From NCBI GenBank assembly GCA_019096065.1, contig JAGUCH010000001.1:4340001-4404000 (forward strand): a stretch of 64,000 nucleotides of DNA, written 5' to 3'. Below, piece after piece: positions 45,578 through 56,551 of the stretch (its first letter is position 1; every line of letters begins with the position of its first letter). The notes beneath the pieces were generated by a model that worked only from the letters and a program-made list of their open reading frames with translations, had not been told where the DNA came from and made no database searches. Position numbers and translations under genes: made by a program. This stretch comes from Paracyclopina nana (Eukaryota > Arthropoda > Copepoda > Cyclopoida > Cyclopettidae).

Positions 45578-46914
45578 GGGAAGTATGCTCGGCCCTAGGC
45601 ATCAAGGCCACCACCACGCCGTCATACAACCCAAAGAGCAACCCGGTAGAGCGGGCCCACCGTGACCTTAACGAGCTCATACGTAAGATGATCAAGGGAC
45701 ACTATTCTAAATGGGCCGAAGTAGTGCCGTTTGCATTATTCATCTTGCGTACCACAAAGAATCGATCCACTGGGCTAGCTCCCTATGAGATGGTGTTCGG
45801 CAGGCAACCTACCACCAACCTCGACCTCATCTTTGGGGACCCGCAGCCGGCAGTGCATAAGGCGACCGAAGCTGGCCGTTTCGCCAAGCAGCTACGGGAA
45901 CGGATACAACTCGCGCATGAGTGGGCTCGCAAGAACATTTCTGCGTCCATTGAACGGCAAAGACGGGCCTATCATATGGATAAGCAAGCCTTCTCCCCAG
46001 GCCAGAAAGTGTGGCTGTTCACGCCAAGGGTCGTGCGGTCAATATCCAAAAAGTTGCAAACTTTCTGGACCGGCCCTTGGACCATCGAGAAAAGAATCAA
46101 CGAGCTCACGTACGAAATCTCGCCAGACCCATCATGGCCGCTAACCAAGAAGCAGGTTGTCTCAGTGGACCGACTGAAACGGTACATCGAACCGTCAGAT
46201 CCACAAGCCGAGACCATTACATCACCTCCCATGGAAAACATGGACTTCGACATGCCGGGACATGAATCTGCGGAGCATATGCACGCTCCCGACCCAGCCT
46301 CCGATGAACAGCCCAGCGAAACTACACATTCGTTCGAATATGCAGTGGCACCAACGGATCGCGAATATGGATTCCCACACGCGAAGGATGACCCTATTCC
46401 GCCATTCAACGACGATCCAACCATTCCAGAATACGACTGCACCATGTTTGAACACATGTCACAAGACGACAATGACACCCCTCCGAATGAGGGTGAGCAG
46501 CAGGACCAAATCTCACCCGATGATTATGGCCACAACTCGCCGCCGCCATCACCAATACCTCAGCCACCACCGAGGAAAAGAAGAACGGCAGCAGAAATGT
46601 TGCAGGAATATTCACAGCAAATATTAGGAGGCCAAGACAAGCTCGCAGAGACCTCGCGCTCCAGAACGAGAAGCGGCGACAAGCAAGCAAGTCGCGACGA
46701 GGCACTGCTGCCCCTGCAACAAGCACCAACCGCACAAGCTCTGCCTGAAACAACGAGGTATCTGCTGCCACCGCTAGAACCGCGGCCACCACCAATAAGA
46801 CCGTCAATACCATCAACCATCCCAGAAGTGTCGCGATCACAAACATCATCATCATCGTCACAAGGGCAAAATTCTAGCACATCGACACCGATTTCTGATA
46901 ATGTATTTGATTAA
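45574..46914 (+). CDS. pol: Retroelement Pol, part 3: integrase C-terminal half and long tail
   Basis: This open frame carries the integrase core end (SYNPKSNPVERAHRDL, with the catalytic Glu), the region APYEMVFGRQP, and the C-terminal DNA-binding part (KVWLFTPRV, FWTGPWTIEKR). It then runs about 240 residues into a low-complexity Pro/Ser/Asp-rich tail ending at 46914. The true continuation from part 2 begins around 45523, upstream of the ATG at 45574. The tail is unusually long for a gypsy integrase. Confidence 0.88.
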   Translation: MREVCSALGIKATTTPSYNPKSNPVERAHRDLNELIRKMIKGHYSKWAEVVPFALFILRTTKNRSTGLAPYEMVFGRQPTTNLDLIFGDPQPAVHKATEAGRFAKQLRERIQLAHEWARKNISASIERQRRAYHMDKQAFSPGQKVWLFTPRVVRSISKKLQTFWTGPWTIEKRINELTYEISPDPSWPLTKKQVVSVDRLKRYIEPSDPQAETITSPPMENMDFDMPGHESAEHMHAPDPASDEQPSETTHSFEYAVAPTDREYGFPHAKDDPIPPFNDDPTIPEYDCTMFEHMSQDDNDTPPNEGEQQDQISPDDYGHNSPPPSPIPQPPPRKRRTAAEMLQEYSQQILGGQDKLAETSRSRTRSGDKQASRDEALLPLQQAPTAQALPETTRYLLPPLEPRPPPIRPSIPSTIPEVSRSQTSSSSSQGQNSSTSTPISDNVFD

Positions 46915-46954
46915 TGCGCATATTGCTGCCCTCATACAAAAGTTTGGGGGGGTG

Positions 46955-47010
46955 GCAACACGCGCGCACGCAAAAACAGTAAAAGCGCACGCAAAAACAG
47001 TAAAACTTCA
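46955..47010. repeat. Short direct repeat between pol and env
   Basis: GCGCACGCAAAAACAGTAAAA occurs twice in tandem just after the integrase stop. No function is assigned; the stretch to 47139 would carry the env splice acceptor. Confidence 0.6.
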
Positions 47011-47139
47011 AAACTTTCGCATTCTGGCCGCAAAATTATGACAGCTCAATAATTTACTATTCCTCTCTTCCAGTTCTGAGTACCAGTGCTAATCTTAATT
47101 TGCTACCATACAAACTCATAACCCACAAATCAACGAATC

Positions 47140-49617
47140 ATGACGCCAGTAAGCTGCCTTCTTTGGCCCTCTACGTACTTGATGGTCTTCTTTGTGTATG
47201 CCTACTGGATCCTGTTCAGTGAACTGGCCCAGGCGGCCGTGGTCCCGGGGACGTCACCCCGGAGCCGTGTCGCCGATCTTTACACCCCGGACGCAAAGGT
47301 CACGTCGTTCACCACCTACGACTGCGCGCACCCCGATGCCATCCACGAAGCCATCGATCTGAGTCAGCCAGAGCTCTGCGAGGACATTCGGAGCGCATAT
47401 CAGGCCCCCGTCAATATCACAGTCCAGGTGCTCCAGACCGCGTCGACCCTCTCGATCAAGGCCTTCCGGTGCAGGGTGCATTTGTCCCGACAGGTGACAA
47501 GATGTGGATACGATAGCATCAGTTACGGCAGTCAAATGACCGATGTCAACCGGCCCTACTTGGTGACCCCACAAGCGTGTCGGGAGGCCGCCGAGAAGCA
47601 TTACTTGATAGTGGAGAACAAGAAGGTGGAGGTAGCTCTCAATAATCCGACCTCGCTCTCTTATTTCTCCAAAGGAGGATTGGATAAGGACCACAAGTGC
47701 ACCACCACCACCTTTACCAGCGGAGGTGTCACGTTCTACAAATCATACGAGACCACCACCATCCATGCGCTGGTAGAGCCGATTTACGGGAAGCTGAATA
47801 CGGCCAACGGGCGGGTGGTGTTCTCCAACCACTTGACGGCGAATTTCCAGGACCTCATCGTGCAAGACGATGCGGAAGGTACTATTGTGTGGCCCAAGCG
47901 GAAGTCACCTCGCTGCGAGGACGAGCTTAGTGAGGTGTATCGAGGGCCTGCCGTGCTCTATCCTCACCGGAACGCCACCAGCCTCATGGGAGGAGCTGGA
48001 CATCTCGGCGATCTCCTCCTGCTAGCCCATGAGGAGGAGTCAAGGTTCGCGGGGTTCGTCCTCAAAGGAGTACAGTCCATGTGTCAGCGGAAGCTGTTCA
48101 CCACCCAGCTGAGGGACTTTGCCATCCTCTTGGTGGGGCCCGGGGAAGGGCCCCTTCAAGCCAAGTACCTGCACCCAGAGGACATGGACGGAGCGAACAT
48201 CCAGACGCAGCTCGCGTTTGTGCATTCACAACATGCGCTGCACATTCAGGATCGGTTTAAATTCTTACAAGAATTGATCTGCAAAAATGAGCGCGCAATC
48301 TTACACTCCAAGTTGCAGAGCATGGCCTCCGGATCATCGTCATACGCCACCCTGGACAGCCACGGACCCGGCCATCTCGTCACGAGGGCGGGGGCCGTGG
48401 CCTACGTGACGTCCTGCTACCCTGTACAGGCGGTCACCCGGTCCATCGACAACTGCACCCAGGAAATTCCCGTGCTGGTCAACAACGAGACCCGGTTTGC
48501 GGACCCGCTGTCGTTTATCTTGACCGACCGGCCGAGCGTGGTCCCGTGCGACTCGATCACGCCCATCAAGTGGCGCATACACAACCAATGGATGTGCGCC
48601 ACGCCCCAGATCCACGCCTGCATCGCTCCATCCCAGCTCAATCCGATGTCCGACGCCGCCCCGCGCAGCCATCAGTACGACATCAGCCTCGGATTGGGCG
48701 GTGGCGTGTTCTCTGCGGAGCAACGGGCCAACCACATCTTGTACCTCCACCTCTTCAGCAGCCGGGAGGCGGTGGTCAACACGATCACCAGCAACGTACT
48801 CCACAACTCCCTGATCACGGGTAGCCGCTCTACCACCTTCTGGTCCCAGGAGGACATCGACCAAATGGTGGACCACGTGGGGAGTGCGATCATTCCCTTC
48901 TTCAGTTCGGTGGGGAAGTACTACTCGTACTTCACTGGGTTCCTCATCACCGTGGGCCTCCTGAAGTTGATCCTGGGAGCCCTACTCCGTATGATCATCC
49001 TCTACCGACGACGCGGCTTCGGGTGGTGGATGTTGTTGGCAATCTGGCACACGGCGTTCCTGATGGTGGAGATGCCATGGAGGATGGTGACCAACCTAGG
49101 GCAGGATCAGATCCTGTTCCCCGGGGGCGACAGCGATGATGAACGGCCCTCTCGCCGAGGACGCCGCCACCCCGGGGGTGGGACCACCCAAGCATTCCGC
49201 CTGGCCAACCTGGGCAGCTCCGACGATGACGACGACGATGAGGACGCACCGCCCAAGTATGCGACGGCCGCAGCCGGCGCCGCGGGCGTGGAAGAGGACG
49301 AGGCCGCGCCCCGCACTAGACGTGGATTTCGCCAGCGGCTGCGAGAGGCCCTCTCCCAAGAACAGGACTCGGTCTACAAAAACCTGCAGGCCCAGGTGGA
49401 CGTGCTGGCCCGGCAAAACGAGTCAATGCATAATTACCTGATGACCGTGCTACCGGCAGCTACGGTGCCTACGGTGCCCTCCGCCACGTCCACTCCGCTC
49501 AAGCCGTTTCCGGAAGTCGCGGTTTCACCGGCCCCACCGATCTCCCCGGTTCGGCCTGCTACGCCCAGACAACGGACCGTGGGCCCCCGTCGTGAGGACA
49601 CGACAACCCTTCAGTAG
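47140..49617 (+). CDS. env: Retroelement envelope-like glycoprotein
   Basis: A single intact frame of 825 aa. Seen: an N-terminal hydrophobic signal sequence (residues about 10-35), a large Cys-rich ectodomain with several N-X-S/T sites, a hydrophobic segment around residues 605-630 and a second at about 640-665. A long cytoplasmic tail has an Asp/Glu run (SSDDDDDDEDAPPKY), a PPxY-type late motif (PPKY) and a predicted coiled coil. Role inferred: membrane glycoprotein of a retrovirus-like particle. Length and layout are unlike the baculovirus F-type env (roughly 450-650 aa) of classical gypsy. The Cys and Gly spacing recalls class III glycoproteins of negative-strand RNA viruses, but this is an impression only. 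Confidence 0.85.
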   Translation: MTPVSCLLWPSTYLMVFFVYAYWILFSELAQAAVVPGTSPRSRVADLYTPDAKVTSFTTYDCAHPDAIHEAIDLSQPELCEDIRSAYQAPVNITVQVLQTASTLSIKAFRCRVHLSRQVTRCGYDSISYGSQMTDVNRPYLVTPQACREAAEKHYLIVENKKVEVALNNPTSLSYFSKGGLDKDHKCTTTTFTSGGVTFYKSYETTTIHALVEPIYGKLNTANGRVVFSNHLTANFQDLIVQDDAEGTIVWPKRKSPRCEDELSEVYRGPAVLYPHRNATSLMGGAGHLGDLLLLAHEEESRFAGFVLKGVQSMCQRKLFTTQLRDFAILLVGPGEGPLQAKYLHPEDMDGANIQTQLAFVHSQHALHIQDRFKFLQELICKNERAILHSKLQSMASGSSSYATLDSHGPGHLVTRAGAVAYVTSCYPVQAVTRSIDNCTQEIPVLVNNETRFADPLSFILTDRPSVVPCDSITPIKWRIHNQWMCATPQIHACIAPSQLNPMSDAAPRSHQYDISLGLGGGVFSAEQRANHILYLHLFSSREAVVNTITSNVLHNSLITGSRSTTFWSQEDIDQMVDHVGSAIIPFFSSVGKYYSYFTGFLITVGLLKLILGALLRMIILYRRRGFGWWMLLAIWHTAFLMVEMPWRMVTNLGQDQILFPGGDSDDERPSRRGRRHPGGGTTQAFRLANLGSSDDDDDDEDAPPKYATAAAGAAGVEEDEAAPRTRRGFRQRLREALSQEQDSVYKNLQAQVDVLARQNESMHNYLMTVLPAATVPTVPSATSTPLKPFPEVAVSPAPPISPVRPATPRQRTVGPRREDTTTLQ

Positions 49618-49624
49618 GGGGAAG
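49616..49624 (+). promoter_or_regulatory. Polypurine tract
   Basis: AGGGGGAAG lies one base upstream of the 3' LTR and overlaps the env stop codon region, the usual place for the plus-strand primer. Confidence 0.85.
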
Positions 49625-49625
49625 T

Positions 49626-49821
49626 TGTAGCAGGAACGTGGGTATACGGGTGTGTTCTGTGGGCGCCTGCGAGCGCCCCGTCCCGGTGAAATGAATTGTA
49701 CAGCAGTTAATAAACGGACGCACTCGAGTAAACACCTCGACTAGTTTCTAGTAGCACGTTCTTCTATCGCTACCCGCGGGCGCGCGTGTCATCCTCGGGG
49801 GGTCTATACGAACCTCCTACA
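49626..49821 (+). repeat. 3' long terminal repeat
   Basis: 196 bp, same TG/CA ends as the 5' LTR, three transitions different, followed by the ATCT target duplication. Confidence 0.95.
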
Positions 49822-51112
49822 ATCTCTTGTAAATAGCTTCATAGCATAAATCCTTTGATATCACCTTAGCCACATCTAGACAGCCTGGTTTTATCTTTGC
49901 AGCAAAAAGTTCATAATATGAAAGTTAAGTAATGCCACTTAAAATTAGATACTCAAGGTTCTTTTTACGTGCGTTTTGTTGCTTTAGTTTCTTTTTTCTC
50001 AAATATGCTCAAGAGTTTATTTCATATCAGCATTTACAATTTCGGAAAATGCTGGAAGCTTTTAAAATGCATTAAATTCTGGCAGCATGCAGCAACAGGT
50101 GTTATCCTTCCTTTCAAACTATTTTTTTCAGTTGAACGACTCTCTACACAGAAGTTGATTTTTTCTGTTGCTTCAAATAATTGATAGTATATGATAGTAT
50201 AACTCCAAAAAATAAATAGATGCCCCGAGACAATTTTTGATTATGTTATGTATGGTTACTAGGTGCAATCTTCAAGGTACATTTTCATACTGTCCAAGAA
50301 TTTGTGGCCACTTTTCAAAAGGAAAAGTAACCGATTCGGTATCCACAATAAAGTTTCATTATAATTACGTGCTTAGCTTTTTACCCCAAACTGGAAAAAC
50401 TAAAAAACAAGTTTGGATATATTCGACAGCACTGTAAAAAAATTGTCGCCTGCTCAAAAGTCAGAAATTAATTTTTAAAACGTTTTTTTCTAATTTCTCC
50501 TAGAATAATCGAAAAATGTTAGCCCTCACATTTTGGCTTTTACTACACCACCTAGAAAAACGAAATGTCCAAATTATAGTCTCCCAAAGCAAATGTCCTC
50601 TTTTTAACTAAAAGTTTATTATTACCTTGTTCAAAGTATTATTCGTAGCAGATCAAAAAGCCATCACGTACACGTTGCAGAGCCCAAGCACTCGGTGTAT
50701 TTGCCAATGGCCAAGAGCTTCTTAAGGGGATACAAAATAATAAATAGGTATGAATGAAATTCTATATATCGAGCCAGCATTGAAAGAAATATCTCACAAA
50801 ACAGACGTAGCCGTTAGCTGAATTATCCCCCTCTACGTAGCATTAATGCGTTGTTATTAAAGTATCATCAAATACACGAGGTCACAGATAAACGTACTCT
50901 TCAGCCCGGTTCCAACAATGAAAATCAGTATAGTATGGACACCTTACTTATACCTATAAGCATAGTATGGTCCGTGCTAGCTCGCGCGCTCAGCTGCACC
51001 ATAATACTGGTTAATCGTACTTATACTATACTTATTTTGTTGTTGGAACCGGGCTTTCAACTAGTAGCCATTGCCAGTTTTTCGCCTAATGAATGGCTAA
51101 AATTCATTGCAG
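49822..51112. other. Intergenic region upstream of the GPCR gene
   Basis: AT-rich, with no supported exon. It contains a small MITE (50903-51055) just before the first recognised GPCR exon. An upstream non-coding or N-terminal GPCR exon may lie here or further away. Confidence 0.45.
50903..51055. mobile_element. Small MITE with TTC target duplication
   Basis: Ends are AGCCCGGTTCCAACAA and its inverse TTGTTGGAACCGGGCT, flanked on both sides by TTC (50900-50902 and 51056-51058). The inverted match continues to a shared TATAGTAT-like stretch. It has no coding capacity. It lies 58 bp upstream of the GPCR exon. Confidence 0.65.
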
Positions 51113-54100
51113 ATGGAGCTAACCTTCGCCAGTATCATGGAGGTGATTGTTACTCCCATTACGGTATTAATTGGACTCCTTGGGAACGGATTGTCAATCT
51201 GCGTCCTTAACAAGAAGGAAATTCAACTCAGAAGTAGCTTCACCAGAATTCTAATTGCCCTCTCAATATTTGACATCACTTTCATATCAGCCTCGGCCGC
51301 TATTTTCTCTCTAAGGTAAGCAAATCCCAAATTCTTGATTCTTGTAAGGATCAACGAAAGCCTTTAGTTAAAGTGTGTGCTTTGATCTGGTGTAACCTCC
51401 TCTTTTACTGCGATCTCGAACTGGTAGCACCGAAGTCGAACCAATGGATTGCAGATCACTTAAGCAATCGGACTTATGCAACACAATTTGAATATCAAGT
51501 AATTGGTTACAGTGTCTTGTTACGCAACGAGGGAAAACTCACATAAGATACGCCTCACCAAAAGCACTTGAATCTGGCTTATGTTTACGCTCGCATAAAA
51601 GTCATCGCGTGTCGGATTTCATGCTCTGATGTACCGTAAATGTACCCCAAAAATTCGTTATTACAATACCAAAAAGTAAACTTTCCCTAATACTAAGAAC
51701 AACTTCAGTAACAAATAGGTCAATTTTGAAGATCCTTCAAAAAAGTAGCAAGTCCAAACTTTTCCGATGAACCCCCAATTCGCTAATTTAAACAGAAACT
51801 GAATAAATGAAAAGGATGGAAAGAGCATATCACGATCAACGTCAAAGCTAGCATTGAGATCGATTCTTGCACACAAATTTATTCCCAGCCAATTTAGTAA
51901 TGCGTACCACGTATGCGTTCTTTTCCATTCAGAGCCCATGCAGCTGAAAATGAGTAATGGCATTTGTAATGAGAGAGGTCTCGGCTTCCGCCACTTCATG
52001 ACTTCGCTACTATACGTATACACTTACTAGCTAAGTCAATTTTGGAAGTGGCGTCGTATTCGTTTTGGAGAGCTTTTCTTGAAAACGTTTGTTTAAAAGT
52101 ATTATTTTTGTGTGTCTTGATCAGCTGAACTGGTAAACTTTTGCAAATTGCGGCAAGGTTTTTTCTTGGGCTGCGCTTTTTCGCTATAAAAAAGAGGGCC
52201 ATTACATGACAATTCCTTGTTCTTCCGCAATCAATCTCCTTTGGTTTCAGAGCCATCAGTGACTACTATAGAGAGCACATCTACCCGTGGACAGTCCCAG
52301 TTTTGCTGCCTGTGGCACAAATCAGCATGACAGCCTCTGTGTATACCACAGTTGTAACCTGTTTTGATCGATACATCGCCATTTGTAGACCAGCTCTGCT
52401 CGGTGAGTTAACCTTTTCATGTTTCAAGCCCTGCATATGGCACGTGCGTCAAGGCCGTGTCATATGGCACAAAGGACTTTTAATAGCTTGTACCTTCAAA
52501 TTAGCCCAAAGAAGCTAAGGTGTAACTTTATACCTATGCATTGCGTTAATTGTAGGCTGCTGTGGACGCTCTGAAGATACCACATCGTGGGGATTGATCA
52601 TAGGCACTGTGGTCTTCAGCATCATCTACAACTTCTCCAGATTCTTTGAATTCCGCGTGAAATGGACGACAGAACAAATTCCCTACTCCAACTCAAGTGG
52701 GGAATTTGTCCACAGCGGTATGCTAGGAAATGCTAGCATGGAGGAAATGGTGACAATGGTGAACCGGACCTATATGGAGGTGGCTCAGACGGATTTGAGA
52801 TCGGATATAAGATACATCCAATACTACATCCTCGTGACCAACTTCATTTTCATGGGGATAATTCCGAGCTTTATCATGATCAGTTTCAACGTTCTGGTTG
52901 TCAGAGCTGTCAACGAGGCCAACCAGAGAAGGGCCAGAATGACCAGAAGACAGCAGAGGAACATTACTGTCACTTCAATGCTTGTAAGTAATTTTTCATT
53001 GCCACTCACTCCTAAGTGGCAGCTTAACTATTCGACACAAGGGCTTTCAGTGTTACATAATGAGAACTCTCTGCACTCTTTTGCTAATAGCCATATGGGG
53101 TTTTTAAGTAGTACTCGAGTAGTGGTCAAGATTGGTCAATTGCTTTGATTGCAACACACACTGAAGCAGCAGGGAGCGCTTAGCCATTGTCAATGTATCG
53201 AATGGAAAAGAGAGGACATAAATTTGGGGCACATTCATGATCCTTCCAATAAAGAGAAATGTTTGGAACCAAAAGGGAATCAAGGAAGACAAAGTGAAAT
53301 ACTTACTGGTCGTCGCGGAGATTGGTGATATCGAACCGGGCCATTTTCAAATAGAAATCCTCGTTTTGGTGATTCTTTTTCAGCTGTTAGCTTGTCTAAT
53401 TTTCTGATGATCTCGTCGGAAAAGGGGGGCTACGATATGTTGTGTTTTCCGTCACTCACTTGTATCAGGCTTTTTGAGGCGTATTTTGGCGAAAAATGAA
53501 ACTAATCTTTAAAATCTAACGAGCTTGTTGTTGCCAGATATTTCACTCCAAGTAGATCTCTACTCTTTGGCTATTTTGAGCCAATCTTCAGTAATTACTT
53601 ATTTCATAGTACAAATCTCACTCGTCACTACTTCGCTAATTGGGGTCGGACTTCAATCAGCTCAGAAAATTAGTTGCTTAACTTACTTGCTTTTGTTTTG
53701 GCTATATTTTTCATTCTTTTCAACAACTACTTCTTTTTAGGTCACAGTTGTGGTGGTTTTTTTGGTATGTCACTCAGTTAAGCTCTTCATCAACGGGTAT
53801 GAAGTGTATGAGTTGGTCAAGAGCAATGTGGAAAACTCTGGTGGTGGAGAAGGGACCACTCCTCCACCTCGATTAACCATGAACATCACTAATCTTGATG
53901 AAATGGCTGATGACAAATCTCCCCCAACTCCGGCACCAGAAACCAGGTATCCACTTTGTCAGCTGTATTAATTAGCATATGTTTGAAGCTATGTTCATCA
54001 TGTTTGTGAGCATGAAAGTAAGTGCGAGCCTTCATATGTTTGACCTTAGGCTTGAAGTAGAGTCAAGTGGGAGACCACATAGCAAAAAATAACAAAAAGG

Positions 54101-55462
54101 ACGTTAGAGCCCAACATTTCTTTTTGAGAGAACTCATCCTCTTGGTTTTTGTGGCTACATAACTTTCGTACATCATCATCACTAATCTCAAGCATGATCC
54201 TCAACTGTCATCTCATTTGCATTGTGAGCCCACATGGCTAATTCAAGGGCTAATTATGCATCATGGCTGCTCTTGTTATTGTTGTTAGCTTTAGTTATTC
54301 CCTTCAGAGAATACCACATAATATAGTATTGCTGTCACAAAAAGATTACAGCGTAAAAAATGCTTCTTTCGACTCCTTCAGCGCATGGCCTCTCTGGGTG
54401 GAATATATGACTATCATCAGCCATTGGTTATTGATACTCAATTCATCTTGTAATATCGCCATCTACCTGCACAAGGATCCCAAGTTCAAAGCAGTTCTGA
54501 AGGAGATGTTCCTTTCGAAGCTCTCCTTGAGAATGAGAAATGCGATTGAGCTTTCAATCGGAAATATGGACAATGAGATGGAAACCAAGGGCAAGGACAA
54601 GGTAATATTTTTCATTTTTCACGGAGATGCAGCACATCTGAATTATGAAAAGGGAAAAGTTCTCTTTTGTGTCTCTTTTCTCTACAAGAAAATGATTCAT
54701 GATGCTGTGGTACATGAATATAGGACTTCCTATTTTTTGAATATAGCACTATACATCGATGAAAAATGCATGGTTCAAGTGTTGCATCATAAGAGACAGC
54801 GAGACTGGATCTTGATATGGCTTTTTAATTGAGTATTCCAGACGACCTGAATAACCATAATTGACATTCTAGACGGTTGACGTCCTTTGGGAGCAAAAGT
54901 CCTATGCTAAAAAATAAATCTCCTGGCAAGAACCTTTCTCTCGCGTTACCAGCAGAATTATCTACTTAACATTTTTCTGTCGTTACTATTTTGCAGCTGG
55001 AATTTTAATCTTAAAGGAAGTTTGCTCGTCGCTTCTGGAGGCTTTCCAAAAAACTAGCTATAGCCATTAAAAGAAAATAACAGCCACTTTATAATTCTTC
55101 CTCTTCTACAGCCAGTCGTTAGAGTCAAAGGCAACTCCGCTCGCCTTAATAATGATATGAACCATAACGGGGATGGAAGCTCAGCGGAAGAGGTTCGAAA
55201 CGGAATGCTGGCAAAAAATGGTGGCTTGGCAGTCTCAACTTCTTTGCTGGCTCCAAGAGTACCAAGTCCGGATCGATGTACTGTCACAATTTGTCTAGAG
55301 CAAGTGCACGAGAGTGGAAGCGAAATCCATGGAGTCGTTGAAGTAATGCCAGAAAAACCTGAAATGACCCTGGAGACCCCAACAGATGACCAACTGGAGA
55401 AAACAGAAAAAGAGGATTGTGGCCAACCGTTGTTGAGAGAAAATTATGACGGCAACAAATAG
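51113..55462 (+). CDS. Rhodopsin-class GPCR, FMRFamide-receptor-like, 6 exons
   Basis: Exons 51113-51315, 52251-52402, 52556-52983, 53741-53946, 54382-54601 and 55112-55462 give 519 aa. Seen: TM1 VTPITVLIGLLGNGLSICVL, TM2 RILIALSIFDITFIS, TM3 ending in the DRY motif (TCFDRYIAICRP), and a long extracellular loop 2 with N-glycosylation sites. TM5 is IIPSFIMISFNVLVV, TM6 VVVVFLVCHSVKLFINGYE, TM7 HWLLILNSSCNIAIYLHKD, followed by an acidic Ser-rich tail. The TM6 'CHSVKLFINGYE' pattern is typical of arthropod receptors related to FMRFamide/neuropeptide receptors. The ligand cannot be told from sequence. The N-terminus is short: an AG directly precedes the ATG at 51113, so an upstream exon is possible. 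The exon 5 acceptor has three in-phase options; I chose the one at 54381. Confidence 0.87.
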
Positions 55463-56551
55463 TGAGCTACTCAAGTCAACATCTTTGTTAGTTGGGGAAA
55501 TTGCTCTGAAAAACGCATCAACCTTATTAGAGCAAGTTACTAAGGGAGGTTTCTTTCCTATTTTAAAGATTTTTGCCAAAAGGAGTGAGGAAAATGCAAT
55601 TGGATCTCGATGTTATAATGAAGAAACACAAAAACCAGCTTACATGATTGATGTGCACTTTATCCTCAACCTCCTACGGAAAGCTATTTATCTGCAGCCA
55701 CTACTCCGCTCAAAAATGCGAATCAATACCTTCTATAAACCCATTGTTGATTGTCTTTCCTGCGGGGAAAAGTTCGCAAAAGTATGAAAGTTTTCACCTG
55801 AACTGTCATCATGAGTGATAACCTCCATTCAATGTTCCTTTTGTTGTATGATCTCGAATAAAGTGTTATTTGTCACTAATTAGCATTGCAAGAAATTCAT
55901 CAGCCGGACTTTTAGGCTAATGGCATTAGATCCTGTAGAGGACTGAGCAATGCATACTTATATCACAAATTGAAAAGAAAAAAAAATCATCTGTAAGTAA
56001 ATCTATATATACAAACTTGTTGAACTCTTAAATTGCTGAGATATATCTATAAAGTCCTTGTAATAGATCTCCAAGGCTGCACTTAATTTTTCATGCGTCA
56101 GAAAATGCCATCATTTATTTAAATAGTCTCTGTACATGCGTGCTATATGGTATGGAGCTGCAGCATCAACCAATCAATGTGCCATATACCAGATACGTAC
56201 CATACGAATAAGATAACAGCCTAGAAATCTGGCTACTATATGAAAAACATCGTACATTAATAATGTCTTGCTATGTGGGAAGGCACAATTCAAAGCGGTA
56301 TACTTTCCTCAATTTTTTCCTGGAACGATGTTTTTTCATGCTATTTATGCTAGGTTGCGAGAAAAGTCTCGTCATTATTTGCTAGTCTAGCTGGATGAAG
56401 CTTCAAAGCAAATAGCAACTGATTTTGGTGATTTTACAGCGACGCTTTGAACTGGATTCTCCTGGTTACAAAACTCAAACAAGTTTTCCCCTTTTGGCAA
56501 CTTTTTCTTCTTGGGCACTTTGAGCACATCCACCATAGCCTCAACAGCATC
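55463..56551. other. Intergenic region GPCR / ALDH
   Basis: It holds the GPCR 3' UTR, with a polyadenylation signal AATAAA near 55857, and the ALDH upstream region. The open frame 55446-55787 overlaps the GPCR stop and has no recognisable similarity. Confidence 0.5.

Larger units (their letters stand above)
39434..49821 (+). mobile_element. Complete Ty3/gypsy-type LTR retroelement with env
   Basis: A 10,388-bp element bounded by two 196-bp LTRs that begin TG and end CA, flanked by the 4-bp duplication ATCT (39430-39433 and 49822-49825). Order: LTR, candidate primer site, extra basic ORF, gag, protease, RT, RNase H, integrase, env, polypurine tract, LTR. RT-RH-IN order places it in Ty3/gypsy (Metaviridae). 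GC content and codon use are clearly higher than in the host genes around it. The LTRs differ at three sites, all transitions, so the insertion is fairly recent. Pol is broken twice; gag and env are open. Confidence 0.96.

Noticed and set aside
47140-49617. Env as a baculovirus F-type fusion protein
   Set aside because: No furin-type cleavage site followed by an obvious fusion peptide was visible where expected, and length and membrane layout differ.
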